A stretch of 64,000 bases of DNA from TMP-86 sp964247385 (lineage in GTDB: Bacteria; Pseudomonadota; Gammaproteobacteria; Steroidobacterales; Steroidobacteraceae): positions 1 to 64,000 of the forward strand of contig CAXTUB010000016.1 of the NCBI GenBank assembly GCA_964247385.1, in the 5' to 3' direction. The position numbers were made by a program, and so were the translations under genes. The notes below the pieces were generated by a model, which searched no databases, was not told the origin of the DNA, and was given only the letters and a program-made list of their open reading frames with translations. Positions 18,266 to 27,086 of the stretch are shown here, piece by piece (the stretch's first letter is position 1; every line of letters begins with the position of its first letter).

Positions 18266-18754
18266 ATGCTTCTCGATGCCTTCGATCACGCCATCCTGCG
18301 GGCACTCCAGCACGACGGACGGATGACCAACAGCGCGCTTGCGGAAAAGGTGAATCTGTCCGAGTCCGCGTGCCTCCGGCGCATTCGTGCTCTCGAGGTC
18401 GAGCACTTCATCGAGGGCTACACGGCAATCGTCAGTCAACAAAAGACCGGTTGCCCCTTGAACGTGTTTGTCAGCATCACCCTCGAGCGGCAGGAACAGG
18501 CGCACCTGCGCGCATTCGAGGAGGCGGTGCGCAAGGTGCCCGAAGTCATGGAGTGCTACCTCATGTCGGGGGATTATGATTATCTGCTGCGTGTGGTGCT
18601 CGCCGACACCGCGGATTTCGAGCGTCTGCATTCGCAGCACCTAACGCGGCTGCCCAATGTGGCGCGAGTGCATTCGAGCTTTGCGCTGCGCACGGTGCAG
18701 AAAGCACGCGCCTTACCGTCACGCAACCCGCCGGGCGCTCGAGAGCTTCCCTAG
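18266..18754 (+). CDS. Lrp/AsnC-family transcriptional regulator
   Basis: 162 aa. N-terminal helix-turn-helix: LRALQHDGRMTNSALAEKVNLSESACLRRIRALE. C-terminal RAM/ligand-binding domain: VSITLERQEQAHLRAFEEAV, VMECYLMSGDYDYLLRVV (the conserved G-DYD-L motif). The start at MLLDAFDHAIL matches the family N-terminus; in-frame sequence upstream to 18128 is not homologous. It probably senses an amino acid, perhaps alanine, and controls the divergent ald. Its stop codon shares the tetranucleotide CTAG with the stop of folE on the other strand. Confidence 0.94.
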   Translation: MLLDAFDHAILRALQHDGRMTNSALAEKVNLSESACLRRIRALEVEHFIEGYTAIVSQQKTGCPLNVFVSITLERQEQAHLRAFEEAVRKVPEVMECYLMSGDYDYLLRVVLADTADFERLHSQHLTRLPNVARVHSSFALRTVQKARALPSRNPPGARELP

Positions 18755-19371
18755 CGGCCGCGAACCGTGCCGCCTTCAATGCCGATGAAGCGTAAAAATT
18801 CCGAGCGGGTGCGTTGATCTTCACGAAACACGCCGAGCATTTTGCTCGTGACCATTGAGACGCCCCGCTTATGCACTCCGCGAGTGGTCATGCACTGATG
18901 CACGGCGTCGATGACGACGCCTACTCCCCGCGGCTGCAGAACTTCCTGAATGAGGCCGGCGATTTGCGCCGTCAACTTTTCCTGCACTTGAAATCGCCGC
19001 GCGAAACTGTCCACCACGCGAGCGAGCTTACTGATGCCGACCACCCGTTTGGTCGGCAAATAGCCGACGTGCGCGTACCCAATGATGGGCGCCATGTGGT
19101 GCTCGCAGCAGGACTCGAACGAGATGTCGCGCAGCACCACCATCTCATCATACCCTTCGACTTCCTCGAAGGTTCGCTGCAGATACTCGCGCGGGTCCGA
19201 GGCGTAGCCGGAAAACCAATCGCGGTATGCATCGACCACACGCTTTGGCGTATCGAGCAGACCTTCGCGCTCCGGGTTCTCGCCGGCCCAGCGCAGCAGC
19301 GTGCGTACCGCCTCCTCGGCGCTTTCGCGCGAGACGGCGGGGGGCAAGGCACTGGACGTTTTGGATGCCAC
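18751..19371 (-). CDS. folE: GTP cyclohydrolase I
   Basis: 206 aa. Opens the GTP purine ring to give 7,8-dihydroneopterin triphosphate, the first step of folate/tetrahydrobiopterin synthesis. The zinc-ligand and catalytic motifs are present: SCEHHMAPIIGYAHVGYLP and the later QCMTTRGVHK. The segment KLARVVDSFARRFQVQEKLTAQIA is equally diagnostic. Length and C-terminus (LRFIG) are normal for the E. coli/plant type IA enzyme. It lies 18 bases before yceI in reading direction, i.e. downstream of yceI and cytochrome b561, and may be co-transcribed with them. Confidence 0.97.
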   Translation of the reverse strand: MASKTSSALPPAVSRESAEEAVRTLLRWAGENPEREGLLDTPKRVVDAYRDWFSGYASDPREYLQRTFEEVEGYDEMVVLRDISFESCCEHHMAPIIGYAHVGYLPTKRVVGISKLARVVDSFARRFQVQEKLTAQIAGLIQEVLQPRGVGVVIDAVHQCMTTRGVHKRGVSMVTSKMLGVFREDQRTRSEFLRFIGIEGGTVRGR

Positions 19372-19389
19372 TGCAGCCGCGCGGACGAG

Positions 19390-20049
19390 CTATCGCTGCG
19401 CTGGCGTCAAGCTCAGTTTGAACGTGATCCGCACATCGTTACCCACCCACGCGGTGCTCTTCCATTCGCCCTGACCCACCCCAAAATCCAGCCGCTTCAC
19501 GAGCGCCGTGCCTGAAAGCGTGGCGCCGCTGCTGCCGGACCTGCTTTCCGAGCCCGCATCGTTAGCGGCTGTTCCCGATGCGGCGAAAGTGAACTGAATG
19601 GGCACATCGCGTGTAACGCCGCGCAAGGTCAAAGAGCCAATGGCCGAATACCCGGTGGAAGTTTTTTCGATGTGCCTGCTGACGTAATGCGCACGCGGGA
19701 ATCGAGTCACATCAAAAAAATCCCCACCGCGCATGGTGTTGTCGCGTTCGGAATCCTGCGAATCGACGCTGCGCAGATCCATATCGACCTCGATCCGCCC
19801 GTCACCCAAGCGATCGGGATCGAGTTGAACTTTCGCGTTGAAGGATTTCACCAGGGCTTTGAAAGTAGCGCCGGCTTGAGTGCCGGAGAATTCCAGTCGG
19901 CTTCTTGCCGGGTCGCTCTCAAAGCCTGCGGGCGTTTGAGCGAGTACGGCGGCCGTCAGGAGATTCAGGACGCAACACCACGCGAGCAATGAGGAAGGCG
20001 CCGCGCCGCGCTTTGAGGAAACTCCGGCTACAGGTTTGAAAGAGATCAT
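19390..20049 (-). CDS. YceI-family periplasmic lipid-binding-like protein
   Basis: 219 aa with an N-terminal signal peptide/hydrophobic segment (residues ~20-38, ending LAQTP). The YceI lipocalin-like barrel follows: SRLEFSGTQAGATFKALVKSFNAKVQLDP, RDNTMRGGDFFDVTRFPRAHYVS, SLTLRGVTRDVPIQFTF, and DFGVGQGEW near the end. Members bind isoprenoid-quinone-like lipids; the physiological role is unclear. A Gly/Ser-rich insertion (~160-178) is unusual. Its ATG overlaps the cytochrome b561 stop by four bases (ATGA), matching the very common b561-YceI pairing. Confidence 0.93.
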   Translation of the reverse strand: MISFKPVAGVSSKRGAAPSSLLAWCCVLNLLTAAVLAQTPAGFESDPARSRLEFSGTQAGATFKALVKSFNAKVQLDPDRLGDGRIEVDMDLRSVDSQDSERDNTMRGGDFFDVTRFPRAHYVSRHIEKTSTGYSAIGSLTLRGVTRDVPIQFTFAASGTAANDAGSESRSGSSGATLSGTALVKRLDFGVGQGEWKSTAWVGNDVRITFKLSLTPAQR

Positions 20050-20624
20050 CGTGCATTCCTAAACGATGCGTTGTCGACCTTGGTAAAAGGCAACATGCGC
20101 TTCAACACCGTGTCCTTGTTCCACCAGTGATGTTTCAAAGCGGCGGCGACGTGCAATACAGCGACGAAGAATAACAAGGTCCCCAGCGTAGCGTGCAGCT
20201 CATGCAATTGCTCGAACGCAGTTGGACTACGCGGGATCAAATCCGGCCAGGTGAATTGATTGAACCAGCTGACGCTGTAGCCGCGCGCCGACGACATGAG
20301 CCAACCGGACAGCGGCATGGCGAACAATAGCAAATACAACAAGGCATGCGAGACGTGCGCGCCAATACGCTCCCATTTCGGCATGCCGGCCGGCAGCGGC
20401 GGTGGCGGGTTCAGCCACCGCCATGCGAGGCGCACGATGGCCAGCATGAGAATAGTCATGCCAACACTCTTGTGCCTTGCCAACACCGCAAGCTTCTCCA
20501 TGCCGTTCGGCAGATAGTGAGCGATGTAGGCCAGCACGAACTGGCCGACGATCATGGCGGCGATGATCCAGTGCAATGTCTGCGCCACGCTTCCGTAACG
20601 CTGTGAATTCGACTTGAGCGGCAT
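20046..20624 (-). CDS. Cytochrome b561
   Basis: 192 aa, four predicted membrane helices with His residues placed for two b hemes (LHWIIAAMIVG, ARHKSVGMTILMLA, HVSHALLYLLLF, HELHATLGTLLFFVAVLHVAAALKHH). A di-heme inner-membrane quinol oxidase-like electron carrier of the CybB type. The start at MPLKSNSQRYG is the family N-terminus; an upstream in-frame ATG at 20663 adds 13 residues of no similarity. Coupled to yceI by a four-base overlap, consistent with a joint role in quinone/redox chemistry of the periplasm. Confidence 0.94.
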   Translation of the reverse strand: MPLKSNSQRYGSVAQTLHWIIAAMIVGQFVLAYIAHYLPNGMEKLAVLARHKSVGMTILMLAIVRLAWRWLNPPPPLPAGMPKWERIGAHVSHALLYLLLFAMPLSGWLMSSARGYSVSWFNQFTWPDLIPRSPTAFEQLHELHATLGTLLFFVAVLHVAAALKHHWWNKDTVLKRMLPFTKVDNASFRNAR

Positions 20625-20714
20625 GCGGGGCAGCACCTCGAGACAGTTTTGCCATTGTATCAATGCAGATTCCGCCCGTAGGCTACGCGCTCGCGTAACT
20701 CGGGCAGAGCTTCG

Positions 20715-21470
20715 CTAGGATCTGATTTCTGCGCCTTCCTCGCGCAAGAGCAAATGGGTGCCCTCCGGCGCCAGCAACAGGGCATGCGCCGCGCCGCGCA
20801 GCCGGCCCGGCAAGCGCGCTTCGGCATCCAGTCCCAATGTCTTGATGCGCGCCATGCTTTCGCGCACGTTGTGCGCATCGAACCATAACGCCGGACTGCG
20901 CAATGCGCCGGCATCGAGCAACCCTAAGTCGAGAAAATCGCTGGTCAATGCGACATAAGACCAAGAGCCGAGCTCTTCTTCGAGAGCAACGAAGCCGGCG
21001 CTCTCCCAGAATGCCTGTGCGGGCGGTGTACGTTCGCATGGCAGCGCGATCTGATCGAAATATCCGCACAACGACTCGCTCGTACCGCTGCGCGCCGCCG
21101 GCGAAAAGCTGCGCGCTTCGATCAAGCGCAGATGCGCTCCACACGGTGCGTCAAAGCCGATCTCGTTGAACACCGATTCGCCGAGCCGCCGCAGAGTGAG
21201 CCGATGTCCCTGCGATTCGAGCGCTTCGGCCTGCCGCAACAGATTCGGCAACACGAACGTCAGAACCATGTCTTCGGCTTGTTCGGCGTGCAGGCCCAGG
21301 CAAATGCGTCCATCCGTGAGCACTGCGTAGGGATAGTTCCATGAATCACCGGTCGCAGCCTGAGTGAAGCCGAGCTTCGTATAGAAGGCGATCGAATCGA
21401 GCACGTCGTCGCAGCGCAACGAGACTTCGAGAAAGCGGCCGAGGTTCAAGACGGGCTGGGCGTCAACCAT
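20715..21470 (-). CDS. VOC-superfamily (glyoxalase/bleomycin-resistance fold) protein
   Basis: 251 aa containing two VOC units in tandem: residues ~8-125 (LEVSLRCDDVLDSIAFYTKLGFTQ) and ~130-250 (DQIALPCERTPPAQAFWESAGFVAL). Each unit ends in a strand set with the typical LLLAPEGTHLLLREE pattern. The fold supports dioxygenases, isomerases and binding proteins; the metal ligands are not clear enough to name a reaction. It is the last gene of a minus-strand catabolic run with gabD, dienelactone hydrolase and thiolase. Confidence 0.82.
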   Translation of the reverse strand: MVDAQPVLNLGRFLEVSLRCDDVLDSIAFYTKLGFTQAATGDSWNYPYAVLTDGRICLGLHAEQAEDMVLTFVLPNLLRQAEALESQGHRLTLRRLGESVFNEIGFDAPCGAHLRLIEARSFSPAARSGTSESLCGYFDQIALPCERTPPAQAFWESAGFVALEEELGSWSYVALTSDFLDLGLLDAGALRSPALWFDAHNVRESMARIKTLGLDAEARLPGRLRGAAHALLLAPEGTHLLLREEGAEIRS

Positions 21471-21512
21471 GCATGGCGAATGGCCGGCTCGAATCGCTCA
21501 CTGCGGATCCGA

Positions 21513-22967
21513 TCAGGCCACTCCACCGACACAGAGATATTTGAGCTCGGTGTAATCGTGCAATCCGTAGCGCGAGCCCTCGCGGCCGCTGCCGGATTCC
21601 TTGATTCCGCCGAAAGGAGCCACTTCCGTGGAAATGATGCCGGTGTTGATGCCGACGATGCCGTACTCGAGCTTTTCGCCCACTCGCCATGAGCGCGCCA
21701 GATCGCGAGTGAAGAAATAACTGGCGAGGCCAAACTCCGTGTCGTTCGCCATCTCGATGGCTTCTTGCTCACTGCCGAAAATGAACAGCGGCGCAAGCGG
21801 CCCGAACGTTTCCTCTCGAGCCACCATCATGTCTCGAGTGACGCCCGAAATGACCGTCGGCTCGAAAAATGTACCGCCGAGCGCATGGCGCTTGCCGCCC
21901 GCCACCACGCGCGCGCCCTTTTTCACGGCATCCGCAATATGCTCCTCCACTTTGGCCAACGCCTTCTGATCGATCAACGGGCCTTGGTCCGTCGCGCCGA
22001 GCAAGCCGTCGCCGACGCGCAGCTTGGCCACGGCGACCGCAAGCTTGCGCGCAAATTCCTCGCTCACGTTCGCCTGCACCAAGAGTCGATTCGCGCACAC
22101 GCAGGTCTGCCCGGTGTTGCGGAACTTGCTCGCGATGGCGCCATCGACCGCTGCATCGAGATCCGCGTCCTCGAACACGATGAATGGCGCATTGCCGCCC
22201 AGCTCGAGCGACACTTTTTTCAACGTCGAAGCCGACTGCACGAGGAGCTTCTTGCCGATTTCGGTTGAGCCCGTGAACGACAGCTTGCGCACCAAAGGGT
22301 TCGAGGTCATTTCACCGCCAATCGCGGCAGCCGACCCGGTGATCACGTTGAAGACACCGGGAGGAATGCCCGCCCGTTGCGCAAGCTCGGCGAGCGCGAG
22401 CGCAGAATACGGCGTCTGCGTGGCGGGCTTGCATACGAAGGTGCAGCCTGCGGCGAGCGCGGGCCCCGCCTTTCGCGTAATCATGGCGGCGGGAAAATTC
22501 CACGGCGTGATGGCCGCGACCACCCCCACCGGCTGGCGAATCACCATCAAGCGCTTGTCCGCTTGATGTGTGGGGATGATGTCGCCGTACATCCGCTTGG
22601 CTTCCTCGCCGAACCATTCGATGAAGGAAGCCGCATACGTCACTTCACCCTTGGATTCGGCGAGCGGTTTGCCTTGCTCGGCCGTCATCAACGTCGCCAG
22701 ATCGTCCGCGTTGGACATGATGGCATCGAACCAGCAGCGCATGAGATTTGCGCGCTCTTTGGCGGTCTTCGATGCCCATGCGGGGAATGCCTTCGATGCG
22801 GACTCGATCGCGCGCTTGGCATCCTCCGCTCCCATGTCAGGCACGGTGCCAAGCTTTGCACCGCTCGCCGGGTTTTCGACCGGCAAGGTCTTGGAGTCGA
22901 TGGCGTCGCTCCATCGTCCATCGATCAAGCATTGCTGGCGCAGGAGCGAGGCGTCTCTCAATTGCAT
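21513..22967 (-). CDS. gabD: NAD(P)-dependent succinate-semialdehyde dehydrogenase
   Basis: 484 aa aldehyde dehydrogenase closest in pattern to GabD, which oxidises succinate semialdehyde to succinate. Catalytic Glu is in SLELGGNAPFIVFEDADLD and the catalytic Cys in GQTCVCANRLLVQ, the GabD-type second Cys spacing. The start at MQLRDASLLRQQCLIDG fits the family; an in-frame extension to 23063 does not. The C-terminal PFGGIKESGSGREGSRYGLHDY is also diagnostic. Thirteen bases after the dienelactone hydrolase stop, so one transcript. The exact aldehyde substrate could differ. Confidence 0.92.
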   Translation of the reverse strand: MQLRDASLLRQQCLIDGRWSDAIDSKTLPVENPASGAKLGTVPDMGAEDAKRAIESASKAFPAWASKTAKERANLMRCWFDAIMSNADDLATLMTAEQGKPLAESKGEVTYAASFIEWFGEEAKRMYGDIIPTHQADKRLMVIRQPVGVVAAITPWNFPAAMITRKAGPALAAGCTFVCKPATQTPYSALALAELAQRAGIPPGVFNVITGSAAAIGGEMTSNPLVRKLSFTGSTEIGKKLLVQSASTLKKVSLELGGNAPFIVFEDADLDAAVDGAIASKFRNTGQTCVCANRLLVQANVSEEFARKLAVAVAKLRVGDGLLGATDQGPLIDQKALAKVEEHIADAVKKGARVVAGGKRHALGGTFFEPTVISGVTRDMMVAREETFGPLAPLFIFGSEQEAIEMANDTEFGLASYFFTRDLARSWRVGEKLEYGIVGINTGIISTEVAPFGGIKESGSGREGSRYGLHDYTELKYLCVGGVA

Positions 22968-22980
22968 GCGTGCGCGAGCC

Positions 22981-23655
22981 TCAACCGATATGACTATGCA
23001 AAAAGGCGATGCTTCGATCGAACGCAACCTTGGCGCTGGGCGCATCGAAGCTCGCCCGCTCATCGCAATTGAAGCCGTGCTCGGCGGCGTACAAGTGAAA
23101 CGTTTGTTGCGGATTCGCGGCCTTGATTTTCTCCACGTCGGACAGCGGAATGTGCGTATCCCTCTCGCCGAAATGGAACATCACCGGAACCCTCGGCTTG
23201 ATCTCGAGGCGCTTCGCGATGAAGCCGCCGTAGTATGCGATGGCAGCCTGTACCGGCAGCTCGGCCGCCGCGACGAACGCCATGCCGCCGCCCCAGCAGT
23301 AGCCGACGGCCGCCACCTTGCCCGCGAACTTCACCCGATCGATGGCCGCTTGCAAATCTTTCAAAGTGTCGCTCTCCTGCATTTTCTGCACATAACCAAA
23401 GCCCTTTTGCATGTCGGTGTACGGCACGGTGACGCCGCGCTCGATGCGGTCGAACAGCGCGGGCGCGATGCTGACGTAGCCGGCGCCGGCGTATTGATCG
23501 ACGACGCGGCGGATGTGCGAGTTCACGCCGAAAATCTCCTGGATCACGACAACGCCGCCGCGCGCCTTGCCGCTCGGCTCGGCAAGATATGCAGCCAGCT
23601 CGTGCCCGTCGGAGGCTTTCAACGTGATATCACTGCCCTTCGTATCGTGTGCCAT
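22981..23655 (-). CDS. Dienelactone hydrolase family protein
   Basis: 224 aa alpha/beta hydrolase of the DLH family. The nucleophile elbow has Cys in GYCWGGGMAF, as in carboxymethylenebutenolidase; the Asp is in FGERDTHIP and the His in AEHGFNCDE. Early landmark: GGVVVIQEIFGVNSHIR. The family hydrolyses dienelactone in chlorocatechol breakdown, but many members act on other substrates. Start chosen at MAHDTKGSDI, nine bases after the thiolase stop; the longer frame to 23922 overlaps the thiolase gene and is spurious. Confidence 0.93.
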   Translation of the reverse strand: MAHDTKGSDITLKASDGHELAAYLAEPSGKARGGVVVIQEIFGVNSHIRRVVDQYAGAGYVSIAPALFDRIERGVTVPYTDMQKGFGYVQKMQESDTLKDLQAAIDRVKFAGKVAAVGYCWGGGMAFVAAAELPVQAAIAYYGGFIAKRLEIKPRVPVMFHFGERDTHIPLSDVEKIKAANPQQTFHLYAAEHGFNCDERASFDAPSAKVAFDRSIAFLHSHIG

Positions 23656-23663
23656 GGATCGCC

Positions 23664-24953
23664 TCAGGTTCTTTCCAAGATCGCGGTAACGCCCATGCCG
23701 CCCGCGGTGCACACCGAGATGAGCCCGCGCTGCGCATTGTTTTCCGACAGCAGTTTGGCAAGCGTCGCGACGACGCGCGCTCCGGTTGCCGCAAAAGGAT
23801 GTCCGATGGCAATGCTGCCGCCCTTGACGTTGAGCTTGCTCCGATCGATGTCGCCGAGCGGCGCATCCAGCCCCAGTTTGTCGCGGCAAAATGCGGGGTC
23901 TTTCCAGGCCTTCAGCGTGCAAAGAACTTGCGCCGCAAACGCCTCGTGGATCTCGTAGAAATCGAAATCCTGCAACGAAAGGTTGGCATCTCTCAACATG
24001 GCCGCCACCGCATACGCGGGAGCCATCAACAAGCCTTCCTTACGCTCGACAAAATCCACCGCGGCAGTTTTTCCGTACGTCAAATAGGCGAGGATCGGCA
24101 GATTGCGCGCGGTGGCCCAAGCCTCGCTGGCAAGCAGAACCGCCGCGGCGCCATCGGTCATGGGAGTGGAGTTGCCCGCGGTGAGCGTGCCCGAGCTCGA
24201 CCGGTCGAAGGCGGGACGCAGCTGCGCAAGCTTCTCGAGGCTCGTATCTGCGCGAATATTGTTGTCTTGCTTGAGCCCTTGATATTCGACCACGAGATCG
24301 TCGAAAAAACCTTGCGCGTACGCAGCAGCCGCATTCTTGTGGCTCGCATAGGCGAGCTCATCTTGTTCGGCGCGTGCAATGCCCCATTGCTTCGCCATGA
24401 GCTCGGTGCTCTGACCCATGGACAAGCCGGTGCGCGGCTCGGTGATGCCAGGGAGCACGGGTTTCAAATGTTTGGGGCGCAATTGCAGCCACGGCTTCAG
24501 GCGCTCCATGCCGCCTCGCGCGCGGTAGCTCTTCAACAGCAAGCGCTGATAGCTCCGCGGATACACGATGGGCGGATCGCTCACCGAATCGACGCCGGCC
24601 GCGATGCCCGAATCGATTTGTCCGAGGGCAATTTTGTTGCCGAGCAAAATGGCCGCTTCGAGACTGGTGCCGCAGGCACGCTGCAAGTCGAAAGCCGGAG
24701 TAAGAGCGGACAAGCCGCTGCCCAGTACGCTCTCGCGCGCCAGATTCCATTGGCTCGTATGCTTGGTCACGGCGCCCGCCGCCACATCGCCGATGCGCTC
24801 GCCCTGCAGATGAAATCGAGCAACGAGTCCGGCAAGCGCAGCCGTCAACAATTCCTGATTGCCGAGCTCTGCATAGGCGGAGTTGCCCCGGGCGAAAGGA
24901 ATTCTCGAGCCGCCGACGATGGCAACGCGCCGGAGTTGGGATCCGACTAACAT
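23664..24953 (-). CDS. Acetyl-CoA acetyltransferase / 3-ketoacyl-CoA thiolase (FadI-like)
   Basis: 429 aa thiolase. The nucleophilic Cys lies in LQRACGTSLEAA, the His in GGSIAIGHPFAATGARV and the second Cys in VCTAGGMGV. The overall pattern (RIPFARGNSAY, SMGQSTELMAK) resembles FadI and related thiolases acting on longer chains rather than PhaA. It would cleave 3-ketoacyl-CoA or condense acetyl-CoA. First gene of the minus-strand run thiolase-DLH-gabD-VOC, divergent from the RidA-like lipoprotein with a gap of under 50 bases. No partner FadJ gene is in the window. Confidence 0.92.
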   Translation of the reverse strand: MLVGSQLRRVAIVGGSRIPFARGNSAYAELGNQELLTAALAGLVARFHLQGERIGDVAAGAVTKHTSQWNLARESVLGSGLSALTPAFDLQRACGTSLEAAILLGNKIALGQIDSGIAAGVDSVSDPPIVYPRSYQRLLLKSYRARGGMERLKPWLQLRPKHLKPVLPGITEPRTGLSMGQSTELMAKQWGIARAEQDELAYASHKNAAAAYAQGFFDDLVVEYQGLKQDNNIRADTSLEKLAQLRPAFDRSSSGTLTAGNSTPMTDGAAAVLLASEAWATARNLPILAYLTYGKTAAVDFVERKEGLLMAPAYAVAAMLRDANLSLQDFDFYEIHEAFAAQVLCTLKAWKDPAFCRDKLGLDAPLGDIDRSKLNVKGGSIAIGHPFAATGARVVATLAKLLSENNAQRGLISVCTAGGMGVTAILERT

Positions 24954-25000
24954 AAAGGCGATTCTCCTGACCGCTCGACGCGGTCCATGTGGCGGGTATT

Positions 25001-25498
25001 ATGCCGCACATGATCTCACGGGCTGCTCGCATGCGATGGTTGCCGGCGTGCGCTTGTGCCGCGGCTTGTTTGGGTGCGTGCGACCGCGAGTCCGGGCCGC
25101 CGCCGCCGCCGCGCATCAAGCAAGTGTTCCATCTCAATACGTTCGAGCGGCAATTCGGCTATTCGCAGGCCGTGCAAATGGACAAGACCTTGTATATCTC
25201 GGGCTCCGTTGCGGCGGATGCGCAGGGTCGCTTGGTGGCGCCCGGAGATTTCGAAGGCCAACTGCGGGCGGCATACATCAACTTGCAACGGACGCTGGCT
25301 GCGCATGGCGCGTCGTTCGAACAAGTCGTCAAAGAGACGATCTACACCACCGACATGGATGCGCTGCTCAAGTACAAGGATTTGCGCCTCGAATATTATG
25401 ACCGCGAGCGCTTGCCGGCGGTTTCATGGGTTCAAGTGACGCGACTTGAAGATCCGGGCTTCCTCGTCGAAGTGGAAGCCGTGGCCGAGCTTCCTTAG
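25001..25498 (+). CDS. RidA-fold lipoprotein lacking the catalytic Arg
   Basis: 165 aa from the ATG at 25001 (GTG at 24989 and ATG at 25010 are alternatives). The N-terminus is a lipoprotein signal: Arg-containing n-region, hydrophobic Ala/Cys stretch, then the lipobox LGAC, placing a lipidated Cys near residue 27. A Pro-rich linker (five consecutive Pro) leads into a RidA/YjgF domain (LYISGSVAADAQGRLV, TLAAHGASFEQVVKETIYTTDM). Classical RidA enzymes carry PARSCVEV, with the Arg that binds the imine carboxylate; here it reads PAVSWVQV, so imine deaminase activity is doubtful. Seven bases upstream of gshA, implying one transcript. Confidence 0.85.
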   Translation: MPHMISRAARMRWLPACACAAACLGACDRESGPPPPPRIKQVFHLNTFERQFGYSQAVQMDKTLYISGSVAADAQGRLVAPGDFEGQLRAAYINLQRTLAAHGASFEQVVKETIYTTDMDALLKYKDLRLEYYDRERLPAVSWVQVTRLEDPGFLVEVEAVAELP

Positions 25499-25505
25499 CC
25501 TCTTC

Positions 25506-27086
25506 ATGCGCCGCGCCGTGGATCGCGTGTTCGAACGACGCCTTGCGGGTCTCGTCAATTGCGGCGAGCGGGACGTCCTGCGCGGCGGCAAGAAAGGGGT
25601 CGAGAAGGAATCTCTGCGCGTTACTCCCGAGGGGCGCATTGCGCAAACTCCGCATCCGGAAGAGCTCGGCTCGGCTCTGACCAATGAGATCTTTACGGTC
25701 GACTTTTCAGAAAGCTTGATCGAGCTCGTGACGCCGCCCTTCACGCAGAGCTGGGAATTGCTGCAATTCCTACTCGACATGCATCAGTTCGTCTACCGTC
25801 ACATTGGCGATGAGCTGTTGTGGGCGACCAGCATGCCCGCCAAGCTCGACGGGGATGACGACATTCCCATTGCGCAGTTCGGACCTTCGAACGTGGGGCG
25901 CATGAAAACCGTTTATCGCAAAGGGCTCGGATTGCGCTATGGCCGCATCATGCAAGCCATCTCCGGAGTGCATTTCAACTATTCGTTTCCAGAGGGCGCG
26001 TGGGAAGTGTTTGCGGAATTGAACGCGTCGCGTGCGCCGCGGCAAGACTTCATCTCCGCGCAATATTTTTCGCTGCTGCGCAATTACCGCCGTTTTGGCT
26101 GGATAGTTCTGTATTTGTTTGGCACGTCGCCCGCCGTGGACCGAAGTTTTTTCTGGGACCGGAAGAGCGATCTCGAGCGCCTCGATGAGAACACGTTGTT
26201 CCAGCCCCACGCGACATCGTTGCGCATGAGCGACATCGGTTATCGAAACAAGAGTCAGGCCAGCGTCAAAGTCTCGGTGAACGGTGTCGAGGAATACGTG
26301 CGTGATCTGTCGCGCGCCATTCACACGCCTTATGCGCCGTATGCGGAACTTGGCGTGAAGGTCGACGGCGAGTATCGGCAGCTCAACGCCAACATCCTGC
26401 AGATTGAGAACGAGTACTACAGCTTCATCCGGCCGAAGCGCGTCGCGCCTTCCGGCGAGCGCCCGACGCGCGCACTCGAGCGCGCCGGCGTGCAATATGT
26501 GGAGGTTAGGGCGCTCGATGTCAGCGCATTCGACCCCGTCGGCGTTAATCAGAACAAACTCAGATTCCTGGAGGCGTTCTTGGCGTTATGCCTGCTCAAA
26601 GAGAGTGCGCCGTTGAGCGATTCGGATCAGACGCGGCTCGACGAGAATCACATCACGGTGGCGCGCCGCGGCCGCGAGCCCGGGCTTGAGCTGCTGCGCG
26701 ACGGCCGGCCGGTCACGCTGGCCACCTGGGCTCATGAGCTGCTCGATTCCATGCAGGGCATCTGCGAACTGCTCGATCACGGCGAGACGGGCGCTCCGTA
26801 CACGCATGCGCTCGATCACCAGCGCGCCAAAGTGGACGACGTGGCGCGCACGCCCTCGGCGCGCCTGCTGGCCGAAATGCAGACCGAGGGTGAGAGCTTT
26901 TTCGATTTGGCGCAGCGCATGTCGAAATATCACAAGGACTACTTCTTGGAGCTCTACCCGCCCAACGAGCAGCGTCTGAAAGCGTTTGCCGATTCCGCGC
27001 AGGAATCGATCCGCGCCCGCAACGCCATCGAGGCTTCCGACACCGTGGACTTCGACACGTATCTGAAACGTTTTTTCTCGCAATGA
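25506..27086 (+). CDS. gshA: Glutamate-cysteine ligase
   Basis: 526 aa, proteobacterial (type 1) gamma-glutamylcysteine synthetase, first step of glutathione synthesis. Family landmarks: GVEKESLRVTPEG, GSALTNEIFTVDFSESLIELVTPP (ATP/metal residues), MQAISGVHFNYS, VEVRALDVSAFDPVGV. Start at MRRAVDRVF matches the family; the open frame continues upstream to 25446 but overlaps the RidA-like gene. Its stop overlaps the following diguanylate cyclase by four bases (ATGA). The second-step gene gshB is not in the window. Confidence 0.96.
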   Translation: MRRAVDRVFERRLAGLVNCGERDVLRGGKKGVEKESLRVTPEGRIAQTPHPEELGSALTNEIFTVDFSESLIELVTPPFTQSWELLQFLLDMHQFVYRHIGDELLWATSMPAKLDGDDDIPIAQFGPSNVGRMKTVYRKGLGLRYGRIMQAISGVHFNYSFPEGAWEVFAELNASRAPRQDFISAQYFSLLRNYRRFGWIVLYLFGTSPAVDRSFFWDRKSDLERLDENTLFQPHATSLRMSDIGYRNKSQASVKVSVNGVEEYVRDLSRAIHTPYAPYAELGVKVDGEYRQLNANILQIENEYYSFIRPKRVAPSGERPTRALERAGVQYVEVRALDVSAFDPVGVNQNKLRFLEAFLALCLLKESAPLSDSDQTRLDENHITVARRGREPGLELLRDGRPVTLATWAHELLDSMQGICELLDHGETGAPYTHALDHQRAKVDDVARTPSARLLAEMQTEGESFFDLAQRMSKYHKDYFLELYPPNEQRLKAFADSAQESIRARNAIEASDTVDFDTYLKRFFSQ

